Notes: generated by a model from the letters alone, not told the origin. A stretch of 64,000 nucleotides of DNA from Gp6-AA40 sp963741135 (GCA_963741135.1 CAVUHC010000001.1:62001-126000), one strand, 5' to 3'; shown: positions 29,603 through 38,931, numbered from the stretch's first letter. A program made the numbers and translations.

Positions 29603-29624
29603 CCGGTGAGCTTACAATCCCCGC

Positions 29625-30662
29625 ATGTCAAGACGACGCTTTCTCAAGGCCTCAGCGCTCATCGGCGCCGGAGCCGTCGCCAGTGGCTTCCCCGTCGCCC
29701 CGGCGTCCGCCGCTCAGCAGAAGGCGCCTACCAGCGCGACGAAGAAGCCAATCAAGATCCTGATGGGCGGATACGGTCCGCCGACGACCGGTTTCAGCCT
29801 GGCGTTGAAGATGATGGGCGATCGTCTCCAGGCGAAATTCGGCAAAGACGTCGAGGTCAAGTACGTCTACAACATCCTCGACCTCGGGTACAAGGGCGAG
29901 GACATCCTGTGGCTCGTCGAAGACGGCGTGCTGACGATTGGTTATCAATCGAGCAGTTACCTCACCGAGCGCGTGCCCGATCTCGGCATAGCCGACCTCC
30001 CGTTCATCTTCTCGGACAATGACGGCGCGCGCGCGGCCATGGACGGCCGCTTCGGCCAGTCGCTGGTGCAGCGCATCGAAGCGAAGATGGATTACCGAAT
30101 CCTCGGCTGGTTCGAGAACGGCTTCCGGCACATCTCCAACAGCCTTCGACCCGTGCACGTGCCCGCCGACATGAAGGGCATGCGCATGCGGGTGCTGCCG
30201 AGCAAGGTGCAGGAACGCACGTTTGCGCTGCTCGGCGCCAGCCCGAAGATCATGGATTTGTCAGAGCTGCTCCCCGCGATCAAGGCGGGCACGATTGACG
30301 CACAGGAGAACCCGTTCTTCAACACGGTCACCTACGGCGTCCACAAGCTGCACCACTTCCACTCGGCGAGCAACCATTTCTACCTCTCGCGTCCGATCTT
30401 TTTCCATCGCGCGTCGTTCGACGCCTGGCCGAAGGCGGTGCAGGAGGAGATGCGGGCGGCGGTCCGCGACGCAGTGGCGTTCCAGCGCGGACTGCACGTG
30501 AAGGAGGAAGAAGATTCGATGACCGCGATCCGGGCCGAGGGGGGGACGATAGTCGAGCTCACGGCCAGCGAGCACAAGGCCTTCGTGGACGCCGTCACGC
30601 CGATGTATGGAGAAGCTCGCGGCCAGTACGACCGCGAACTCCTCTCTTTAGTAAATCTGTAG
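29625..30662 (+). CDS. dctP: TRAP transporter solute-binding protein, DctP family (Tat-exported)
   Basis: 345 residues. MSRRRFLKASALIGAGAVAS is a twin-arginine signal. The mature part carries the DctP pattern: KPIKILMGGYGPPTTGFSLA, DLGIADLPFIFSDNDGARAA, NGFRHISNSLRPVHVPADMK (ligand-carboxylate Arg region), GMRMRVLPSKVQERTFALLG, IDAQENPFFNTVTYGVHKL. Binds an organic acid in the periplasm for a TRAP permease, but no DctQ/DctM membrane genes are present in the window, so it is an orphan here. Divergent from the ROK gene. Its stop TAG at 30660-30662 is flush with a GGGGTTA repeat array. Confidence 0.88.
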   Translation: MSRRRFLKASALIGAGAVASGFPVAPASAAQQKAPTSATKKPIKILMGGYGPPTTGFSLALKMMGDRLQAKFGKDVEVKYVYNILDLGYKGEDILWLVEDGVLTIGYQSSSYLTERVPDLGIADLPFIFSDNDGARAAMDGRFGQSLVQRIEAKMDYRILGWFENGFRHISNSLRPVHVPADMKGMRMRVLPSKVQERTFALLGASPKIMDLSELLPAIKAGTIDAQENPFFNTVTYGVHKLHHFHSASNHFYLSRPIFFHRASFDAWPKAVQEEMRAAVRDAVAFQRGLHVKEEEDSMTAIRAEGGTIVELTASEHKAFVDAVTPMYGEARGQYDRELLSLVNL

Positions 30663-30734
30663 GGGTTAGGGGTTAGGGGTTAGGGGTTAGGGACCAAGAG
30701 CTCTTGATCCCTGATCCCCGATCCCTGATCCCTA
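30660..30734. repeat. Inverted heptamer element H5 between dctP and the hydrolase gene
   Basis: Four to five GGGGTTA units, a spacer with agagctctt, then TGATCCC units. Both outer ends supply the stop codons of the converging genes (TAG for dctP, TAG on the other strand for the hydrolase). Both arm types contain stops in at least one strand. The element may act as a bidirectional terminator. Confidence 0.85.
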
Positions 30735-31691
30735 TTTCGTTCCCTTCGATCCCAGCTCTTTGTACGCCAGCGTGGCGTTGTTCTTCACGCGGTTCTGGTC
30801 GGCGGGAGTCGCGATCGGCGCGTAGCCGTTGTACTTCGCGGGAATTTTCCAGCTCGCCGCCACGTCTGCAGCGGACTTCCCTGCCTTCATCCCCGCCTGC
30901 ACATCGCTGATGAACTCACGGTTGAAAGCGATGTACTCCCGCAGATCAGCCGGCACCATCTCCGTCGAGTGGCCGGTGATGATCGTGTCGTACTTGCCGT
31001 TGAGCGCGTTGGCCGCCTTCTCGAGGGTATTGGCGATCTCCACCGCGCTGCCGCCGTTGTTCGCGTCGAGCAGCGGGATGTTCTTGCCGGAGAAGATGTC
31101 CGCCGCGTGCAGCACGCGCAGCGACGGGAACAGGACGAACGCGTCACCGTTGGTGTGGCCGCGGCCGAAGTAGAACAGATCGACTTCGTCCGCTCCCTTG
31201 CCGAGCGTCATCTTGTCCTTGAACGTCCGCTTCGGCAGTCCCTTGCCACCGTTCTTCTGGAAGATGGTCTCCGTCGGCACCGTCTGATCTGCCGCGGTGC
31301 TGTTCGGGATCATCTTCTTCATGTTCTCCGCGGTGTTCGCCTGGACGATGATGTCGACCGTCGCCGGGAACTCGACGTTGCCACTCACGTGATCGCCGTG
31401 CGTGTGCGTGTTGATCAGCGTCGTCACCGGCTTGTCGGTGAGCGTCTTGATCTTGTCGAGAATCGGCTGGCCCCAGCCGGGGTTCTTCGAATCGACAACG
31501 ACGACGCCATTGGCGGTGATGAAGACGGACGTGTTGCCACCGCCGCCGTTCGTCAGCGCTTTCAGCACGTACAGATTGTCTTTGAGCTTCGTGACTTCGA
31601 GGGTCTTCGGCTGCTGTTGCTGCTGGGCAGCAATCGCAATCGACAGCCCACCGACAACAAGCAACGAGCTCAGGATGATGCGTCGTTTCAT
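30732..31691 (-). CDS. Secreted MBL-fold metallo-hydrolase
   Basis: 319 residues. MKRRIILSSLLVVGGLSIAIA is a signal peptide, followed by a Gln run. LINTHTHGDHVSGNVEFP is the HxHxDH zinc site; VDLFYFGRGHTNGDAFVLFP and YDTIITGHSTEM supply the later ligands. Class-B beta-lactamase-like fold, but the family covers lactonases, thioesterases and others; no specific activity can be assigned. No permease or regulator is adjacent. The stop lies at the edge of the heptamer element. Transcribed in the same direction as the glyoxalase-GMC-Gfo genes, 32 bases after the glyoxalase stop. Confidence 0.85.
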   Translation of the reverse strand: MKRRIILSSLLVVGGLSIAIAAQQQQQPKTLEVTKLKDNLYVLKALTNGGGGNTSVFITANGVVVVDSKNPGWGQPILDKIKTLTDKPVTTLINTHTHGDHVSGNVEFPATVDIIVQANTAENMKKMIPNSTAADQTVPTETIFQKNGGKGLPKRTFKDKMTLGKGADEVDLFYFGRGHTNGDAFVLFPSLRVLHAADIFSGKNIPLLDANNGGSAVEIANTLEKAANALNGKYDTIITGHSTEMVPADLREYIAFNREFISDVQAGMKAGKSAADVAASWKIPAKYNGYAPIATPADQNRVKNNATLAYKELGSKGTK

Positions 31692-31723
31692 GCTCTGCCT
31701 CCGAAGCGCGGATTATAGGTCAT

Positions 31724-32233
31724 TCATACGTACTTTCGATACATTCCTCGGCGGAACAGCCACCCCCCCAACGGGCCGAGCCAGTTCAGCACGTGGTACA
31801 TGTAGCCCAGGTCCATCAGCTCGATCAGATTGCCGTCGAAATCCTTCGCGAAAAAGAAGGTGTGGCCGCGAGGCGACCGTTCCGGCCTGCTGACGCACTC
31901 CACGCCCTTGCTGACGAGGTAGTCGTACCATCGCTGCGTATTCCTGACGTTGAACGAGATATGCGTAAGGCCGACCTGGTTCCACCGGACGGCCGCCGGC
32001 GGCAGCTGCGGCTGGAACTCGAAGATCTCGAGGACCGCGCCGCCCGGCACGCGAATCCAGCCGATTTTGCACGACGGCGCTGTGCCCTCGACGCCAAAGA
32101 ACGTGCGCACGCGCTCGGGCGGCGTGTCGGCGACACCCACCAGCGGACACCCGAAGACGTCCCAGTAGAACTGGACCGCCCTGTTGAAACTCGACACGGT
32201 GATGCCGCAATGGCTGAACGAGCGTGCTTTCAT
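31724..32233 (-). CDS. Glyoxalase/bleomycin-resistance (VOC) family protein
   Basis: 169 residues. MKARSFSHCGITVSSFNRAV opens the first beta-alpha-beta-beta-beta unit with the metal His. WNQVGLTHISFNVRNTQRWY opens the second. HTFFFAKDFDGNLIELMDLG carries the C-terminal metal Glu (NLIELM). Start ATG 32233. An apparent fusion to the upstream GMC gene is only caused by one extra base upstream. Small-molecule isomerase, epimerase or dioxygenase of the VOC fold; substrate unknown. It is the last gene of the Gfo/Idh-GMC-VOC set. Confidence 0.8.
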   Translation of the reverse strand: MKARSFSHCGITVSSFNRAVQFYWDVFGCPLVGVADTPPERVRTFFGVEGTAPSCKIGWIRVPGGAVLEIFEFQPQLPPAAVRWNQVGLTHISFNVRNTQRWYDYLVSKGVECVSRPERSPRGHTFFFAKDFDGNLIELMDLGYMYHVLNWLGPLGGWLFRRGMYRKYV

Positions 32234-32265
32234 GCGCCTCCACGCCGGGTCCAAAAGGACCCGTC

Positions 32266-33781
32266 CTACGTCAGATGGGTCTCTTTGATGTGATCCGCCA
32301 CCCGGAGTGCCTGCGCCGCGATTGTCAGACCGGGATTCACCGCCGCAGACGAAGGGAAAGAACGAGGCGTCGACGGCAAACAGATTGTCGATGTCGTGAG
32401 AGCGGCAGAACGGGTCGAGCACCGATTCGCGCGGGTTCGTCCCGAAACAAAGTGTGCCGCACTGGTGTGTCGTGTTCTTCTCCTTGTGGGAGTGCGCGAC
32501 GACGACCCAGAAACCGAGGCGCCGGAGAATCCGCTTGGTTTTCGCCACGAGCTGCTCATGAGGCGCAACGTTGTTTGGACGGTACTGCAGGCGGATGCGT
32601 CCGTCGCGATCCACCGTTACGCGGTTCTCGACCCTGGGAAGATCTTCGGAGATGGCGAGCCAGTCCACCCCGCGCGACACCCACGCTTCGTACGCCCACA
32701 GCGGGATCCACGGAACGACGGTCTGTGCCATGACGCCGTGTGTTCTTCCCTGCGACTGAATCTGCCCGAGCGGGTACGGCGTCGCCGGACCCCGCAGGTA
32801 GAAATCGTTGATCGCGACCGTCTTCTGAAAGACCGTCTCGTTCCGGCGGAACGGATGGAAGCCCTGCATCATCGTTGCGAGATGCGCCATGTACCGCGTT
32901 CCAACCAACCCTGAGGAATTCGCCAGGCCGTTCGGATGCGCGTCGTTCGCGGATCGCAGCAACAGCGCGGCGGAGTTGACCGCGCCGCAGGATACGACAA
33001 ACAGAGGCGCCTCGACCCGAAACGTCTCACCATTCCGCTCGACTTCGACGGCGTGGACTTTACGCCCGGCGGCATCCGTGATCAGGCGACGGGCGTACGT
33101 ATTGGTCCACAACCTGACATTTGGCCGCTGTATCGCGTGACGGATACAGCACACATCGGCGTCGCTCTTGGCGTGGACCTTACAGGGGAACGAATTGCAG
33201 GTGTTGCAGAGGACGCAGCCGTCCGGCTCGCCTGGCCGGAGCAATCCGAGCGGGAGCGGCGACGGGTGCAAACCCATGGCCTGCAGCTTGGTAACAATGT
33301 TCGCCATGCCGTCCGAGTGCGGGACCGGCACGTACGGAAACGCTCCGCGAGGGACTTCCGTGGGATCGATGCCATGCTGTCCGCGAACGTGGTAGAGGCG
33401 CTCGGCCCGCCCGTAGAACGGCTCGAGCGTCTCGTAGTCGATCGGCCACGCCGGCGAAACACCGTCCATGTGCTCCATCGCCTCGAAGTCTTCGCGGCGA
33501 AGGCGGTAAAGCACGCTACCCCAGAACTTGGTGTTGCCGCCGACACAGTAGTGGGTGTACGGGCGGAACTCACGGCCGCGCTCGTCGAGCCAGTGTTCAG
33601 CGATCCGGTAGCGGAGATGTTTCCAGACCGCTTCCGGGTTCCAGTTCTCGTCTTCCTGGGGAACGAAGTCGCCGCGTTCGAGGATGAGAATGCGCGCCGA
33701 CGTGCCCGCCAGTGACTGCGCCAGCGTGCCGCCCCCTGCCCCGCTCCCGATGATGATGATGTCGTAGCGTTCGTTCGGCAT
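32266..33781 (-). CDS. GMC-family FAD oxidoreductase (one frameshift near the C-terminus)
   Basis: FAD-dependent oxidoreductase of the GMC/cellobiose-dehydrogenase-like type. DIIIIGSGAGGGTLAQSLAG is the dinucleotide-binding motif, followed by ILILERGDFV, HYCVGGNTKFWGSVLYRL (the FAD-binding loop), CVLCNTCNSFPCKVHAKSDA, FVVSCGAVNSAALLLRS and HQCGTLCFGTNPRESVLDPF (active-site His). An extra base at 32352/32353 shifts the frame; in the corrected frame the end reads FFPSSAAVNPGLTIAAQALR and stops at 32266. About 505 residues. Four bases separate it from the Gfo/Idh stop. Probably oxidises a sugar or polyol, with the Gfo/Idh protein acting on the same pathway. Confidence 0.87.
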
Positions 33782-33784
33782 CGA

Positions 33785-34763
33785 TCAGGGAGCGACCGCC
33801 TCGTAAATCTGGTCCATGAGCCTCTGGTCCTCGATGGCCCGCTCGAGGCTCATCTCCGGCACGCCTTGTTCGTGAATCGCCCGCGCGAAATCACGGTACA
33901 TCGCCTGGTAGCCGCGGATGTCGCGAAAACCGGGAAAAAGCAGCGACGGTATCCCTTCCCCGCGGACAAACACGAACAGCCCGTTGGATTCGAAGGTGAT
34001 GATGCGCCGGCGGCCGAACAGCTTGGAGAGCCGAAGTCCCCGGAGCAGTGATGGAATCTCGCGCGAGTAGTAGAGCGAACCGACGGCGCCGTTATCGTAC
34101 CTGAAGGCGACCAGCATGCTCTTGGGGCGCGTATCCGGCCCTTCCCTCGACACCAACGGCCGATACCCGTGGATCGTCTCGATCCGGGGCCCGAGGCTGC
34201 CCGCCAGATGGAGCCAATGAATCCCTTCCTCGAAGAAGGCGTCTCCCCCGGCCATCGTTTCGTCGTTGCGCCAGTCGTCGGCGCTCTTGAACTTGCGCGC
34301 GATGGTCGTGAAATGCGCGAAGACCATCTCGCCAAGGACCCCTTCCGCCAGCAGCCTGCGCAGACAGACCGCGAGCGGCTTGTAGTGATCGTTTTCGCCG
34401 ACGAGCACGACGCGTCGAGATCGGTTGCGCGCCTCGACGACCGTGTGGTAGTCGCGCATGCCGCACGTAGGCGGGCTTTTCGACCAGGACATGCTTGCCG
34501 GCGTCGAGCGCCTGCAGCGTCAGGTCGAGATGAAATCGCGGAGGAACGGCGATGACGACTGCGTCGATGTTCGGGTCTTCAATGGCCGCGGAGTAATGCG
34601 AGTAGCTGCCGGCTCCACCATGCTCGCGGCAGAAGGCGTCCGCCCGGGCGCGATCGCGGCTCGCGTAGCTGCAGGACATCTCCCCCCTCAACGATCTCAG
34701 CTGCCGGCTGTGTACGCGGGTGATGAAGCCGCAGCCGAGAAACGCTATTCGCAAAGGGGTCAA
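33785..34763 (-). CDS. Gfo/Idh/MocA-family oxidoreductase (one frameshift)
   Basis: NAD(P)-dependent dehydrogenase of sugars or inositol. Start ATG 34763: PLRIAFLGCGFITRVHSRQL (Rossmann GxGxxx motif), IDAVVIAVPPRFHLDLTLQA and LDAGKHVLVEKPAYV (the conserved EKP lysine). After a frame change near 34460 the C-terminal domain reads GGDAFFEEGIHWLHLAGSLG (catalytic D/H region) and ends GVPEMSLERAIEDQRLMDQI. About 325 residues, normal size. First gene of an apparent three-gene operon with GMC oxidoreductase and VOC protein. Confidence 0.85.
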
Positions 34764-34784
34764 GGATTGATCAGTTTACGACAG

Positions 34785-34828
34785 CCGGGATTCAGGACTC
34801 GGGATTCGGATTCGGGACTCGGGATCGG
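34785..34828. repeat. Heptamer element H6, intergenic
   Basis: Five to six GGGATTC/GGACTC units in direct orientation, upstream of the Gfo/Idh gene and the four-helix-bundle gene. Confidence 0.8.
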
Positions 34829-34949
34829 CGGGTGCAAACCCTGCAATCTTTCACTGCGACGGCATTGCAGAAAATGCAACGCGTAGTGTCATCCTCAACG
34901 AGTTCCGCCCGATTTGATGCCGTCACGCAGATTGCTGTGTTGCGATGGC

Positions 34950-35323
34950 ATGACAATCACTTCATATCGAGATCTCGAAGCATGGCAGTTGGGAATGACG
35001 CTCGCCGAAGATGTCTACGCGCTGACACGAACTTTTCCGCGCGAGGAGATGTGGGGTCTTACCTCTCAAATTCGGCGCTCGGCGGTTGCGATACCGTCTA
35101 ACGTCGCTGAGGGGCACCGACACGGAACAAACGCGTACCACCACTACGTGATCATGGCGCTTGGATCGCAGGCCGAATGTGAAACGCAGCTCGAACTTGC
35201 GTCCCGCTTACAGTTCGCTCCAGCTGACAAGGTTGCGACGGTACCATTCTCGCGGCCCGGGTCGGACAGGTGCTTCACGGCTTGCGCGGAGCCTTCCGCG
35301 AACCTAGGTTCGCCGCAGGGTGA
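34950..35323 (+). CDS. Four-helix-bundle protein (23S rRNA intervening-sequence protein family)
   Basis: About 124 residues after correction. MTITSYRDLEAWQLGMTLAE and IRRSAVAIPSNVAEGHRHG are the signature of the 'four helix bundle'/IVS-encoded protein family; YHHYVIMALGSQAECETQLE follows. A frame change near 35247 restores VGQVLHGLRGAF and the end at TGA 35321. The family was first seen inside rRNA intervening sequences and is now found scattered through many genomes; its function is not established (diversity-generating-retroelement accessory bundle Avd is related). No reverse transcriptase or template repeat is present here. It sits between two heptamer elements (34785 and 35341). Confidence 0.82.
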
Positions 35324-35340
35324 GCCCCGAACTAGAACGT

Positions 35341-35379
35341 CGAATCCCGAATCCCGAATCCCGAATCCCGAATCCCGTC
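35341..35379. repeat. Heptamer element H7 at the dnaE2 stop codon
   Basis: Five perfect GAATCCC units in one orientation. The dnaE2 stop codon begins at the next base, so the array lies immediately after the gene. Confidence 0.88.
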
Positions 35380-38300
35380 TCAATAGAAGTCGTGCGCGTC
35401 GACGGAGGCCCCGCCGTCTATCGCCTGCAGCCGCTCTGCCTTCACCGAGAGCACACCGTCCTGGTGCTGCAGCACGCCTTCGACGAGCAGGAACGGCTGG
35501 CGGATCACGGTCATGCGGTCGCGATCGAACAGATCGGGGCGGATGATGATGTTGGAGATGCCGGTTTCGTCCTCGAGGGTGAGGAAGACGAACCCCTTGG
35601 CAGTGCCGGGCCGCTGGCGCGTGATGACCATGCCGGCGACACGCACCCGGCGTCCGTCGCGCGCCTGCGACAGATCCGAGGCACGCAGCACACCGCGCAG
35701 CGCCAGATCATCGCGACGCAATGACATCGGATGCGGGCCTATCGTCAGACCCATGCCCGCGTAGTCGGCCTGCAAACGCTCGTTGTCATCCATTGATGGC
35801 AACGGGCTCGGGACTCGGGACTCGGGACTCGGGGCTCGGGGTTCAAGGTTCGAATCCCGAATCCCGGATCCCGAATCCCGGAAGAGTTCCCCTGCAGGGC
35901 GGACAGCGCGTTCCACTTGCCATAACGCGCTGCGGCGCTCGTGAGTGAACGCGTTGAGCGCGCCGATGTCGGCCAGCGTCGTCAGCTCGTCGCGGCGCAG
36001 CCCCGTGCGCTGCACGACCTGCTCGATCGAGGCAAAGCGGCCGACGGGCTGCAGCTGCACGGTCCACTCATGCGCGCAGGTGTTGCAGAAGTACGTTCGT
36101 ACCGGGACTCGGGACTCGGGACTCGGGATTCGCGAACCTCGAACGTCCCGAATCCCGAATCCCGAATCCCGAATCCCGTCTCGAACCACCTCAATCATCG
36201 AATCGTCGTCTGACCCACATTTCGGGCACAGCAGTGGAGGCGCGAGTGTCTTTGTGCGGTCGAATGCAGCCATCGCCTGACCTACCTCTTTCCGCAAGCT
36301 GTTCACGTACATGAAACCGAGCCGAATCGCGCCGTCTTGTTCGACGCGGCACAGCCAGTCCGACTGCTGCACGTCGATCGGGTGAAAGCGAAGGCCGCGC
36401 CGCTGCGCATCCTTGACGAGCGACGCGGGGTGATAGAACCCCATCGGCTGGTTGTTGAGGAGCGCCGTGTAGAACGCGGCGGGATAGTGGACCTTGAGAT
36501 AGGCGCTCGCGTACGCGAGCAGCGCGAAGCTGGCCGCGTGCGATTCCGGAAACCCGTACAACGCGAACGACGTGATCGAGGTGATGATCCGCTGCGCGGT
36601 GTCTCCGGTGATGCCGTTGCGCGCCATCCCCTCGCGCAGCTGCCCTTCGATCTGCTTCATGCGCTTCTCGGAGCGCTTGAACCCCATCGCGCGGCGCAGC
36701 TCCTCCGCCTGCCCTCCGGTGAAGCCCGCGGCGACCATTGCCATGCGCAGCAGCTGCTCCTGGAACAACGGCACGCCGAGCGTGCGCGCAAGGATCGGCT
36801 CGAGGCACGGATGCAGCGGCACGACCGGCTCGCGTCCCGCGCGGCGATTCAGGTACGGGTGCACCATGTCGCCGACGATCGGTCCGGGCCGGATGATCGC
36901 CACCTGCACCACGAGGTCGTAGAAATGCGTCGGCTTCAGCCGCGGCAGCGTCGCCATCTGCGCCCGCGACTCGACCTGGAAGACGCCAATCGTCTCCGCC
37001 TTCTGCAGCAGCTCGTAGACGGCCGGATCGTCTGGGGGTAAATGTGCGAGATCGAACTTTGCCGGGAATCGGGATTCGGGATTGGTGATTCGAGTCCCGA
37101 GTCCCGAGTCCCGAGTCCCGGCATTGACCAGCTCAATCGCGTCCTGCAACGCGGCCATCATTCCTAACCCGAGCAGATCGACCTTGACGATGCCCATCTC
37201 GGCGCAATCGTCCTTGTCCCACTGGATGACGACGCGGCCGGGCATCGACGCGGGCTCGAGGGGAACGACGGCATCGAGCTCACCCTGGCAGATCACCATC
37301 CCGCCCGAGTGCTGCCCGAGATGCCGGGGCAGATCCTGGATACGCATCCAGAGATCCGCAAACGTCTGCATCCGCGGCATCGCCAGCGACAGGCCCGCCG
37401 CCACCATGTTGCGCCCGAGGGTGTCGTTCGGATCGGTGAACTCGAACTGGTTCATCACCTTCGCAAGCCGGTCGATTTCATCGTCCTGAAGCGAGAGCGC
37501 TTTGCCGACCTCGCGCGCGGCGCTGCGACTGCGGTAGGTGATGACGTTGGCGGTCATCGCCGCGCCCAGCCGCCCGTATTTCTCGTACACGTGCTGGATG
37601 ACGCGCTCGCGCCGATCGCCGCTGGGCAGATCGAGATCGATGTCCGGCCACTCGCCGCGCTCCTCCGACAGGAAGCGCTCGAACAGCAGTTCCATCGCGA
37701 TCGGATCCACCGCCGTGATCCCGAGGCTGTAGCACACGGCGCTGTTGGCCGCCGATCCACGTCCCTGCACGAGGATGTCCTGCTGCCGGCAGTAGTTGAC
37801 GATGTCCCAGACGATGAGGAAGTAGCCGGCGAGATCGAGCTTCTCGATCAGCGCGAGCTCGCGCGCGATCTGCGCGCGCGCCTTGTCGTGATACGGACGG
37901 TACCGATCGCGCGCGCCCGCCTCGGTGATGTGGCGGAGGAACGATATCTCCGTCTCCCCTGCCGGCACCGGGTAGGTCGGGAAGCGGTAGCCGAGATCCG
38001 CCATCGTGTACTCGAGCCGCGCGGCGAGCGCCGTGGTGCCGGCGAGCGCGTCGGGGCGATCGCCAAAGAGCTTCGCCATCGCGTCTGGCGACTTGAGGTA
38101 GCGCTCGGCATTGCGCGCCAGCTTGCGGCCGGCGGCGTCGAGCGTCGTATGGTGACGCACGCAGGTGAGCACATCGAAGAGCGGCCGATCCGCGGGCTCG
38201 GCAAACCGCACGTCGTTGCTCGCGATGACCGGCACGCCGAACGCGCGGGCAAGCCCCGTTAAGGCGACGTTTTCCGCCTCTTCATCGCGCATCAGGTGGC

Positions 38301-38847
38301 GCTGCAGCTCCACACAGACGTTGCCGCGCCCGAAGATGCCAACGAGGCGATCGAGCAGTCCGCCGACGCCGTACCGCCGCGCATCGAGCATGGGCCGGCC
38401 AGCCAGCGCCACGAGCCCTGTCGTGTACCCCTCGAGCTCCTCGAGTGCCAGCGCGCCTTCAAGCGCTTTACCTTTTGGTGCGCGCATCTTCATGCGAGTG
38501 ACCAGGCGGCATAGGTTCCTGTACCCGTCCGCGCTTTCAACAAGGACGGGAAGGCGCCATGTCGGGATTCGGGATCCGGGATCCGGGATTCGACGGTTCG
38601 AGATGCGATCGTCTCGAGTCCCGAATCCCGAATCCCGAGTCCCGATTGTCAGTTCCGCGCCGATGATCGCGCGGAGGCCGGCCTGTTTTGCCGCTTTGTG
38701 AAAGCGCGGCGCGCCGTAGACGCCATCGGCGTCAAGCAGTGCAATCGCGGAGTAACCGAGTGCTGCCGCGCGCTCCACGAGCGTTTCGGGCAGCGACGCG
38801 CCCTGGAGAAAGCTGAAGGCTGAGGCCGCGTGGAGTTCGATATACAT
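35380..38847 (-). CDS. dnaE2: Error-prone DNA polymerase DnaE2 with four repeat-encoded insertions
   Basis: C-family polymerase for damage-induced mutagenesis, working with ImuA/ImuB. 1155 residues, about 80 more than I expect for the family. PHP domain first (YIELHAASAFSFLQGASLPE, IIASNDVRF region), then palm motifs VQGRGSAANSAVCYSLGITA and GEWPDIDLDLPSGDRRERVI (catalytic Asp pair), GLGMMAALQDAIELV, RAMGFKRSEKRM, and the OB fold (RVRVAGMVITRQRPGTAKGF). Heptamer inserts in frame at about residues 67-95, 575-595, 889-915 and 989-1015. A CPKCGSDDD...FCNTCAHEW zinc-ribbon-like pair (residues about 872-921) interrupts the C-terminal helix-hairpin-helix part and holds the third insert. Start ATG 38847. 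The reading frame is intact throughout. Confidence 0.93.
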   Translation of the reverse strand: MYIELHAASAFSFLQGASLPETLVERAAALGYSAIALLDADGVYGAPRFHKAAKQAGLRAIIGAELTIGTRDSGFGTRDDRISNRRIPDPGSRIPTWRLPVLVESADGYRNLCRLVTRMKMRAPKGKALEGALALEELEGYTTGLVALAGRPMLDARRYGVGGLLDRLVGIFGRGNVCVELQRHLMRDEEAENVALTGLARAFGVPVIASNDVRFAEPADRPLFDVLTCVRHHTTLDAAGRKLARNAERYLKSPDAMAKLFGDRPDALAGTTALAARLEYTMADLGYRFPTYPVPAGETEISFLRHITEAGARDRYRPYHDKARAQIARELALIEKLDLAGYFLIVWDIVNYCRQQDILVQGRGSAANSAVCYSLGITAVDPIAMELLFERFLSEERGEWPDIDLDLPSGDRRERVIQHVYEKYGRLGAAMTANVITYRSRSAAREVGKALSLQDDEIDRLAKVMNQFEFTDPNDTLGRNMVAAGLSLAMPRMQTFADLWMRIQDLPRHLGQHSGGMVICQGELDAVVPLEPASMPGRVVIQWDKDDCAEMGIVKVDLLGLGMMAALQDAIELVNAGTRDSGLGTRITNPESRFPAKFDLAHLPPDDPAVYELLQKAETIGVFQVESRAQMATLPRLKPTHFYDLVVQVAIIRPGPIVGDMVHPYLNRRAGREPVVPLHPCLEPILARTLGVPLFQEQLLRMAMVAAGFTGGQAEELRRAMGFKRSEKRMKQIEGQLREGMARNGITGDTAQRIITSITSFALYGFPESHAASFALLAYASAYLKVHYPAAFYTALLNNQPMGFYHPASLVKDAQRRGLRFHPIDVQQSDWLCRVEQDGAIRLGFMYVNSLRKEVGQAMAAFDRTKTLAPPLLCPKCGSDDDSMIEVVRDGIRDSGFGIRDVRGSRIPSPESRVPVRTYFCNTCAHEWTVQLQPVGRFASIEQVVQRTGLRRDELTTLADIGALNAFTHERRSALWQVERAVRPAGELFRDSGSGIRDSNLEPRAPSPESRVPSPLPSMDDNERLQADYAGMGLTIGPHPMSLRRDDLALRGVLRASDLSQARDGRRVRVAGMVITRQRPGTAKGFVFLTLEDETGISNIIIRPDLFDRDRMTVIRQPFLLVEGVLQHQDGVLSVKAERLQAIDGGASVDAHDFY
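35803..35881. repeat. Inverted heptamer element H8 inside dnaE2
   Basis: GGGACTC-type arm, a short spacer (caaggtt) and GAATCCC-type arm. In dnaE2 it reads RDSGSGIRDS, a spacer, then SPESRVPS. In frame near the start of the OB region. Confidence 0.9.
36102..36180. repeat. Inverted heptamer element H9 inside dnaE2
   Basis: Three GGGACTC plus one GGGATTC, spacer gcgaacctcgaacgt, then four GAATCCC units. Reads GIRDSGFGIRD, VRG, SRIPSPESRVP in dnaE2 between the two CxxC pairs. Confidence 0.9.
37061..37121. repeat. Inverted heptamer element H10 inside dnaE2
   Basis: Three units, a spacer (ggtgattc) and four GAGTCCC units. Reads GTRDSGLGTRITNPESRFP in dnaE2 ahead of the FDLAHLPPDDPAVYELL helix. 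Confidence 0.9.
38562..38646. repeat. Inverted heptamer element H11 inside dnaE2
   Basis: GGGATTC/GGGATCC arm, spacer with a ggttcgagatgcgatcgtctcgag stem, and a GAATCCC arm. Reads GTRDSGFGTRDD...IPDPGSRIP in the PHP domain between two strands (IIGAELTI and WRLPVLV). Confidence 0.9.
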
Positions 38848-38848
38848 A

Positions 38849-38931
38849 GCCGGCAGCTGGCAGTAGCCGGCAGCTCGCAGCAAGTTCTCGGGCCGACTGC
38901 CCGCAGTCTGCTGCCCGCTGCCAGCTAATCA
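38849..38931. repeat. Inverted ggcagctggcag-type element (family E) between imuB and dnaE2
   Basis: GGCAGCTGGCAGTAGCCGGC arm, spacer, then CTGCCCGCTGCCAGCT in inverse. It fills the whole gap between the two genes. The imuB stop codon lies in its end. Confidence 0.7.

Noticed and set aside
30660..30734. Telomere-like GGGGTTA repeats suggesting a linear replicon end
   Set aside because: Only four to five units, flanked by ordinary genes on both sides, and the same unit recurs at 44167 inside the sequence; part of the heptamer family.
31724..33781. Single large fusion of GMC oxidoreductase and VOC domain
   Set aside because: The link exists only because one extra base at 32352 removes the GMC stop; corrected frame ends GMC at 32266 and the VOC gene has its own ATG at 32233.
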